Below are positions 6,239-9,681 of a stretch of DNA of 9,681 bases, one piece after another. Below the pieces are notes generated by a model. It saw nothing but the letters and a program-made list of their open reading frames with translations. It was not told where the DNA came from and did no database searches. A program made the position numbers and the translations under genes. The DNA comes from Syntrophomonadaceae bacterium (GTDB taxonomy: Bacteria; Bacillota; Dethiobacteria; DTU022): assembly GCA_007130585.1 (NCBI GenBank), contig SLSE01000087.1:1-9681 (forward strand). Direction: 5' to 3'. The first letter of the stretch is position 1. Each line of letters starts with the position of its first letter.

Positions 6239-7210
6239 TTAAAACCCGCGGGAGCCGTTTCCCAGCGAGAACAACAATTCATCCAGGGCCGTTTCGCGCT
6301 CTGGCATCTCCAGCTGCCGGTGATAATTATAAATTATTCCTCCGGGCCGTTCGTTGTAGAAAGGCCGGTTACAGCTGGGGCAGCCGCTGGTTTGAAAAGC
6401 GGAGCCGCCGGAAAGCCTTGCCCGCAGGTCGCTTTCCCGCAAACCGAAAGAGCGCAGGCGCCCGTTTAAGAAATTAAAAGATGAAACTTCAGCTGCCCCA
6501 TCGCGCAGCAGGTAATAACCGGCCTGGATCCTGCGGTATGAACTTACGGGCGGAGGTTTTTTATTTTCCAGGGCGGTGCCTTTCAGGGGCACAAAAGCGA
6601 ACAGGGCGACGGTTACGTCTGCTTTAAGCAGCCTGTCGATTAAGGATAATGCCTCTGCTTCGGTCTCGCCAAGGCCGCAAATAAGATGGGTGCTTATTTT
6701 GCCGGGCATTGCTTCAGCGCAGCGCAGCAGAAGGGCAAGACGGCTGTGCTGCGGCCCGCCCTTAACCTGCTCGAAGATCAGGGGGTTTATTACATCGAGC
6801 GACAGGCTGATCCTTTCCACCCCAGCTTCAAGCAGGGTTGACGCTTCCTCCTCATCGGCAATCCAGGCGGACAGGGAAAGGGGCAGATCGGTGATATTCT
6901 TAAGCCGGGCGATGATACCGAGCAGGCTTTCAATACCATCACCATGCCTGACTGACTGCAGGCAAACCCTTTCAATTCCCTTTTCGCGGGCCCCTCTTAA
7001 AGATTTTTCAACATCAGGCCAGGAATACTCGGGCCAGTTTACGCGGCCGAGCCGGTTCAGGGCTTCATTGGAGCCCGTTCCCTGGGGGCAAAATGAACAC
7101 TTCATCAGGCACTTCCTGCCTGAGAGGAGGTAAGCTGTAGTCGGAAAAGCGTCCATCCGGGTGGAGGACAATCCCAGGCAGGCGGCAGTTCCTGCGGAAA
7201 GGCGGATCAT
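6239..7210 (-). CDS. Radical SAM protein, probable LipS1/LipS2-type lipoyl synthase component (B)
   Basis: The 323-residue product is a biotin-synthase-like radical SAM protein. The [4Fe-4S]-SAM motif is CLMKCSFC (Cys34, Cys38, Cys41 from the chosen start). A C-terminal GCPSCNRPFYNERPGG (276-291) carries Cys277 and Cys280, which could help bind a second iron-sulfur cluster. Proteins of this kind work in pairs as LipS1 and LipS2 in Thermococcus kodakarensis and many anaerobes, inserting sulfur at C6 and C8 of an octanoyl chain already attached to a carrier protein. The partner is the gene just upstream, and the octanoyl-loading and lipoyl-using enzymes follow. I chose ATG 7210, which overlaps the preceding stop as ATGA. 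A GTG at 7222 would begin inside the GGGGAG ribosome site. Which of the pair is LipS1 or LipS2 I cannot assign. Radical SAM is certain; lipoyl synthase is strongly suggested by context. Confidence 0.8.
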   Translation of the reverse strand: MIRLSAGTAACLGLSSTRMDAFPTTAYLLSGRKCLMKCSFCPQGTGSNEALNRLGRVNWPEYSWPDVEKSLRGAREKGIERVCLQSVRHGDGIESLLGIIARLKNITDLPLSLSAWIADEEEASTLLEAGVERISLSLDVINPLIFEQVKGGPQHSRLALLLRCAEAMPGKISTHLICGLGETEAEALSLIDRLLKADVTVALFAFVPLKGTALENKKPPPVSSYRRIQAGYYLLRDGAAEVSSFNFLNGRLRSFGLRESDLRARLSGGSAFQTSGCPSCNRPFYNERPGGIIYNYHRQLEMPERETALDELLFSLGNGSRGF

Positions 7211-8085
7211 AGCGAGCAGCACTCCCCGGAGATTGAAATATTCAAACCCAGTTCTTCCGCCCTGAGGCGGGCAGCGGGAGCAGGCAGAACTATTTTGTTA
7301 ACCCCCGCTTTCAGCGCAAGGGTGTCAATTGCCTCGCGATACCGCCCTCCGGGGCGCATGCAGCCCAAAAAGATGGGAGTGCGGGGAAACATCAGGCGGG
7401 CTGTAGCTATAAAACGGGCTGCTTCTTCCGGTGGGGGAGGATCACAGTTACTGAATGCAGTTCCTTCTGTCGGCCGGAATATAATCATGCTGATCGCCTC
7501 GACTGCCTCATTCCTGAGCAGGCGCAGGGCATCATACTCGCTTCCGATAAGGCCCCGGTTGAGACCTATGCAGATATGCGGAACCACGCTGGCATACTTC
7601 TGCAGGTTCCGGTATGCGGCAAGATAATCTTCTACAGTCGCCGACAACCCGTAAACAGCAGATATTGTCTCATCATCACCCGGAAAATCAAAAGAAACTA
7701 CCGTGGCCAGCTCAGCAAGACGCCTGGCTTCATCTTCAGTAACCAGTCCGGTATGCAGGTTTAACGGACCCCTGTCGGCAAGTTTTTCAAGTTCATTCCA
7801 TTTCTCAAGCAGCGGCACTTTTCCGTGCCGGTCAGATCCGCCCGATACGAGGTAGCTTCTTTCCCGCCCTTTTTTACTGTTCAGCGCCCGGTCCAGGGTG
7901 ACCATGTTCTGCAGGTAAAGACCGTTGCAGTGCCCGCAATTCAGCGCGCAACTGCTTCCCGTTACGCTCACGGGCAGGGTGCGGTTGGGTGCGGCAAATT
8001 CGATCCGGTCGGCAAAAAAAGCCTTTCGCGCCTCCCAGGCCTGCTCTAATAATTTATTCAACGCCACTTCAGGTTTGGATACCAT
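7207..8085 (-). CDS. Radical SAM protein, probable LipS1/LipS2-type lipoyl synthase component (A)
   Basis: The 292-residue product has the radical SAM motif CALNCGHC (Cys46, Cys50, Cys53) preceded by LPVSVTGSS, a layout found in archaeal and anaerobic 'biotin synthase homologue' proteins. Further conserved-looking segments are YLVSGGSD (78-85), SFDFPGD (131-137), IFRPTEGTAF (202-211) and GCMRPGGRYR (241-250). It ends GECCSL, with adjacent Cys289-Cys290 that could be ligands of a second, sulfur-donating cluster. It is the first gene of the lipoate operon downstream of the 246-base spacer and overlaps gene B by 4 bases, implying equal expression of two partner subunits. An AAGGAG lies shortly before the ATG. 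Together with gene B it should convert octanoyl-GcvH to lipoyl-GcvH without LipA. Biotin synthase is unlikely because the whole operon concerns lipoate. I cannot say which of LipS1 or LipS2 it is. Confidence 0.8.
   Translation of the reverse strand: MVSKPEVALNKLLEQAWEARKAFFADRIEFAAPNRTLPVSVTGSSCALNCGHCNGLYLQNMVTLDRALNSKKGRERSYLVSGGSDRHGKVPLLEKWNELEKLADRGPLNLHTGLVTEDEARRLAELATVVSFDFPGDDETISAVYGLSATVEDYLAAYRNLQKYASVVPHICIGLNRGLIGSEYDALRLLRNEAVEAISMIIFRPTEGTAFSNCDPPPPEEAARFIATARLMFPRTPIFLGCMRPGGRYREAIDTLALKAGVNKIVLPAPAARLRAEELGLNISISGECCSL
7222..7227 (-). promoter_or_regulatory. Ribosome binding site that decides the start of radical SAM gene B
   Basis: GGGGAG on the minus strand lies 11 bases before ATG 7210 and overlaps the alternative GTG at 7220-7222. 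It therefore supports the ATG start. It lies inside the end of the preceding coding region, as expected for a coupled ATGA junction. Confidence 0.5.
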
Positions 8086-8090
8086 ACTTT

Positions 8091-8096
8091 CTCCTT
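8091..8096 (-). promoter_or_regulatory. Shine-Dalgarno site of radical SAM gene A
   Basis: AAGGAG within a purine-rich run (AAAAAAGGAGAAAG) lies 5 bases before the ATG at 8085 on the minus strand and fixes this start. Confidence 0.65.
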
Positions 8097-8151
8097 TTTT
8101 CCAACCGGGGCCCCGTATTACGATTTTGCCTTTATTGAATGGAGCGCCGGC

Positions 8152-8182
8152 AGCAGGATCGCTCCGGCCGGCCGGTCCTGCT
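8152..8182. repeat. Inverted repeat with a CCGG-repeat palindrome in its loop
   Basis: The arms AGCAGGA (8152-8158) and TCCTGCT (8176-8182) are perfect complements around a 17-base loop, which contains most of a perfect 12-base palindrome made of three CCGG units (8164-8175). Read on the minus strand it is not followed by a T run, so it is not a standard terminator for gcvPB. On the plus strand a U-rich stretch follows, but no gene there needs one. It could be an RNA processing or stability element. Confidence 0.4.
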
Positions 8183-8270
8183 TCTATTCTATTGCAAAGA
8201 ATAAAGCAGGGGAAGCAGAAAAGCTGATAAACTTTCCTGCCGCCCCTTCATTTGAACTGTTAAGCCCTTT

Positions 8271-8303
8271 ACCGGAATCAGAAAACGGTATTCCTTTTCC
8301 GGT
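8271..8303. repeat. Inverted repeat downstream of gcvPB
   Basis: The arms ACCGGAA (8271-8277) and TTCCGGT (8297-8303) are perfect 7-base complements with a 19-base loop. No T run follows on the minus strand. It is a weak structure and may be chance, but it is one of three in the same spacer. Confidence 0.3.
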
Positions 8304-8311
8304 ATGCTGCA

Positions 8312-8333
8312 GACAGGCCGGGGCCTGCCTGTC
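8312..8333 (-). repeat. Hairpin at the gcvPB stop codon
   Basis: The arms GACAGGC (8312-8318) and GCCTGTC (8327-8333) form a 7-base-pair GC-rich stem with an 8-base loop. The stem includes the first two bases of the gcvPB TGA. On the minus strand the sequence after it is TGCAGCATACC, with no T tract, so it is not a canonical intrinsic terminator. It may attenuate transcription or protect the gcvPB 3' end. Confidence 0.4.
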
Positions 8334-9681
8334 AGTCTTTATCCTTTTCCCAGCGCATAACCGGGTTGCGCGCCGCGCGGACTTCATCCAGTCGCCCTAC
8401 AACTGTGTTGTATGGACCACTGGCAACTTTTTCGGCGTCTTCATCGATATCCCTGGCTATCTGCTCCATTACTGCGGCGAACGCATCGAGGGTTTCCCTG
8501 CCCTCTGTATCGGTCGGCTCAATCATCAGGGCCTCTTCCACGATCAGCGGGAAGTATACTGTCGGCGGGTGGAAGTTACGGTCAAGCAGGGCCTTGGCAA
8601 TATCGCCCGCACCGGCGCCTTTTTTCTTCTCGGGTCTGGCTGAAACGACAAACTCGTGCTTGCAGATCCGGTCATAGGGCACATGATAAGTCTTTTTCAG
8701 GAGGCTCATCAGGTAGTTGGCATTAATAACCGCGTCCGTTGAAGCCTGCTTCAGCCCTTCGGCGCCCATCATGCGCATGTAAGTGTATGCCTTGACGGCC
8801 ACCCCGAAGTTCCCGTAAAAGGAATGTACTTTACCGATACTCTCAGGCAGATCATAGTTAAAGAAGTACCGGTCCTCTGCTTTATCAACCAGCGGGACGG
8901 GCAGGAAGGGAATTAACCTTTCCTTGACCCCTACAGGTCCCCCGCCCGGGCCGCCGCCGCCGTGCGGCGTCGAAAGGGTTTTGTGGATATTGAGATGGAC
9001 AACATCGAAACCCATGTCTCCGGGCCGGGTATAGCCCATGATCGCATTCAGGTTGGCGCCGTCATAGTAGAGCAGCCCGCCGGCTTCGTGAACAGCCCTG
9101 GCCATGGGGATTATTTCTTCTTCAAACAAGCCGAGCGTGCTCGGATTGGTCAGCATCAGGGCGGCGGTTGTATCGTCCAGGGCTTCCTTTAGCGCTTCCA
9201 GGTCAACGAGACCCCGGTCATCGCAGGGCACCTGGATAACCTCATAGCCGGCCATGCTCACCGTAGCCGGGTTGGTGCCGTGGGCGGACAGGGGAATTAA
9301 AACCTTGTTGCGCCTGTGATCTCCCCGGTTTCGGTGGTAAGCCTGGATTACCATCAAGCCGGTTAGTTCACCGTGGGCTCCAGCGGCAGGCTGCATGGTG
9401 AACCGGTCCATTGCAGTCAGCTCTTTTAAACCCTGCTCCATGTTATAAAGCAGTTCAAGGGCCCCCTGGACGGTTTCTTCGGGCTGGCAGGGGTGCAGGT
9501 GGGCAAAACCGGGCAGGACTGCCACTTCTTCATTAACCTTGGGGTTGTACTTCATGGTACAGGACCCGAGCGGATAAAACCCGGTATCGACCCCGAAATT
9601 GCGGGTGGAGAGCTCGGTAAAGTGGCGGATAATATCCACCTCAGAAAGTTCGGGCAGCTCCAGGGGTTCACTGCGCTGCAT
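8332..9681 (-). CDS. gcvPB: Glycine dehydrogenase (decarboxylating) subunit 2, 5' end outside window
   Basis: This is the PLP-binding subunit of the two-part P-protein of the glycine cleavage system, which decarboxylates glycine and passes the aminomethyl group to lipoyl-GcvH. Clear family segments are VDTGFYPLGSCTMKYNPK (31-48 of the visible part), QPAAGAHGELTG (97-108), SAHGTNPA (132-139), LMLTNPSTLGLFE (175-187), YYDGANLNA (205-213) and IHKTLSTPHGGGGPGGGP (232-249), where Lys234 is the PLP lysine. The C-terminus RLDEVRAARNPV is also typical. An ATG falls exactly at the window edge, but the family is usually about 480-490 residues and 449 are visible, so some 35-40 N-terminal residues probably lie beyond 9681 and this ATG is likely internal. 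gcvPA, gcvH and gcvT are expected further right. It is followed by the lipoylation genes, which supply its partner's cofactor. Confidence 0.95.
   Translation of the reverse strand: MQRSEPLELPELSEVDIIRHFTELSTRNFGVDTGFYPLGSCTMKYNPKVNEEVAVLPGFAHLHPCQPEETVQGALELLYNMEQGLKELTAMDRFTMQPAAGAHGELTGLMVIQAYHRNRGDHRRNKVLIPLSAHGTNPATVSMAGYEVIQVPCDDRGLVDLEALKEALDDTTAALMLTNPSTLGLFEEEIIPMARAVHEAGGLLYYDGANLNAIMGYTRPGDMGFDVVHLNIHKTLSTPHGGGGPGGGPVGVKERLIPFLPVPLVDKAEDRYFFNYDLPESIGKVHSFYGNFGVAVKAYTYMRMMGAEGLKQASTDAVINANYLMSLLKKTYHVPYDRICKHEFVVSARPEKKKGAGAGDIAKALLDRNFHPPTVYFPLIVEEALMIEPTDTEGRETLDAFAAVMEQIARDIDEDAEKVASGPYNTVVGRLDEVRAARNPVMRWEKDKD

Larger units (their letters stand above)
8086..8331 (-). other. Spacer between gcvPB and the lipoate genes; possible internal promoter region
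   Basis: This is the only sizeable non-coding gap in the minus-strand cluster. It holds three inverted repeats (listed separately; the one nearest gcvPB reaches 2 bases into its stop codon) and AT-rich patches. On the minus strand a TAGAAT hexamer lies at 8185-8190 and TAATAC at 8115-8120, but neither has a good -35 at 16-18 bases, so a promoter is possible but not shown. No riboswitch fold or small gene was recognised. The gap suggests that the lipoate genes may have their own transcript start or processing site. Confidence 0.45.

Noticed and set aside
7211..7222. GTG start at 7222 for radical SAM gene B
   Set aside because: The GTG overlaps the likely ribosome binding site GGGGAG; ATG 7210 forms an ATGA overlap with the preceding stop codon and is preferred.
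7207..8085. Biotin synthase (bioB) or HydE/thiH-type role for the radical SAM genes
   Set aside because: No biotin, hydrogenase or thiamin genes are nearby; all neighbours concern lipoate and glycine cleavage, and the paired ATGA arrangement fits a two-protein lipoyl synthase better.
8086..8331. Glycine riboswitch upstream of the lipoate genes
   Set aside because: No tandem aptamer-like conserved GGAGAG-type core could be recognised, and such switches usually precede the first gcv gene, which is outside the window.
8312..8333. Intrinsic terminator for gcvPB
   Set aside because: The stem is real, but no T tract follows on the transcribed strand, so it is listed only as a hairpin.
8184..8387. 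67-residue minus-strand open frame at the gcvPB end and spacer
   Set aside because: It overlaps the gcvPB C-terminus in another frame and shows no ribosome site or family resemblance.

Overview
The window looks like a chromosomal segment of an anaerobic, Clostridia-type member of the Firmicutes. The evidence is indirect: a two-subunit glycine decarboxylase (GcvPB), a LipM-like octanoyltransferase, oxygen-sensitive paired radical-SAM enzymes in place of LipA, an anaerobic-type Feo ferrous iron module, purine-rich Shine-Dalgarno sites and tightly packed genes. No RNA gene, mobile element, CRISPR array or phage gene was seen. The taxon cannot be fixed from the sequence alone.

Left third, + strand (about 150-2875): a three-gene metal module. 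It holds a small nicotianamine-synthase-like SAM-dependent methyltransferase, a FeoA-type protein with a four-cysteine N-terminal extension, and a compact FeoB. feoA and feoB overlap by 8 bases (ATGAATGA). FeoB lacks the usual second gate motif, has a shortened soluble helical region, and carries a cysteine-containing insertion in its G domain. The metal may be ferrous iron, but the variant features leave room for another divalent metal.

Right two thirds, - strand (9681 down to 2880): a lipoate and glycine-cleavage cluster. In transcription order it reads gcvPB (5' end outside the window), a 246-base spacer with several inverted repeats, radical-SAM protein A (292 aa), radical-SAM protein B (323 aa), a LipM-like octanoyl/lipoyl transferase, dihydrolipoyl dehydrogenase, and an AcoX-like ATP-NAD kinase. 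Two junctions are ATGA overlaps. The proposed logic is that the LipM-like enzyme loads octanoate on GcvH, the radical-SAM pair inserts two sulfurs (the LipS1/LipS2 route rather than LipA), P-protein uses the lipoyl arm, and Lpd reoxidises it. GcvH, GcvT and GcvPA are not in the window and probably lie to the right.

The most interesting observation is that the Lpd has an NADP-type nucleotide fingerprint: the third Gly of the NAD-site motif is Ala, and the acidic residue that ends the second strand is replaced by His-Arg. It is translationally coupled to a putative NAD kinase. Together these suggest an NADP(H)-linked glycine cleavage/synthase system. The two operons converge with only 4 bases between their stop codons.
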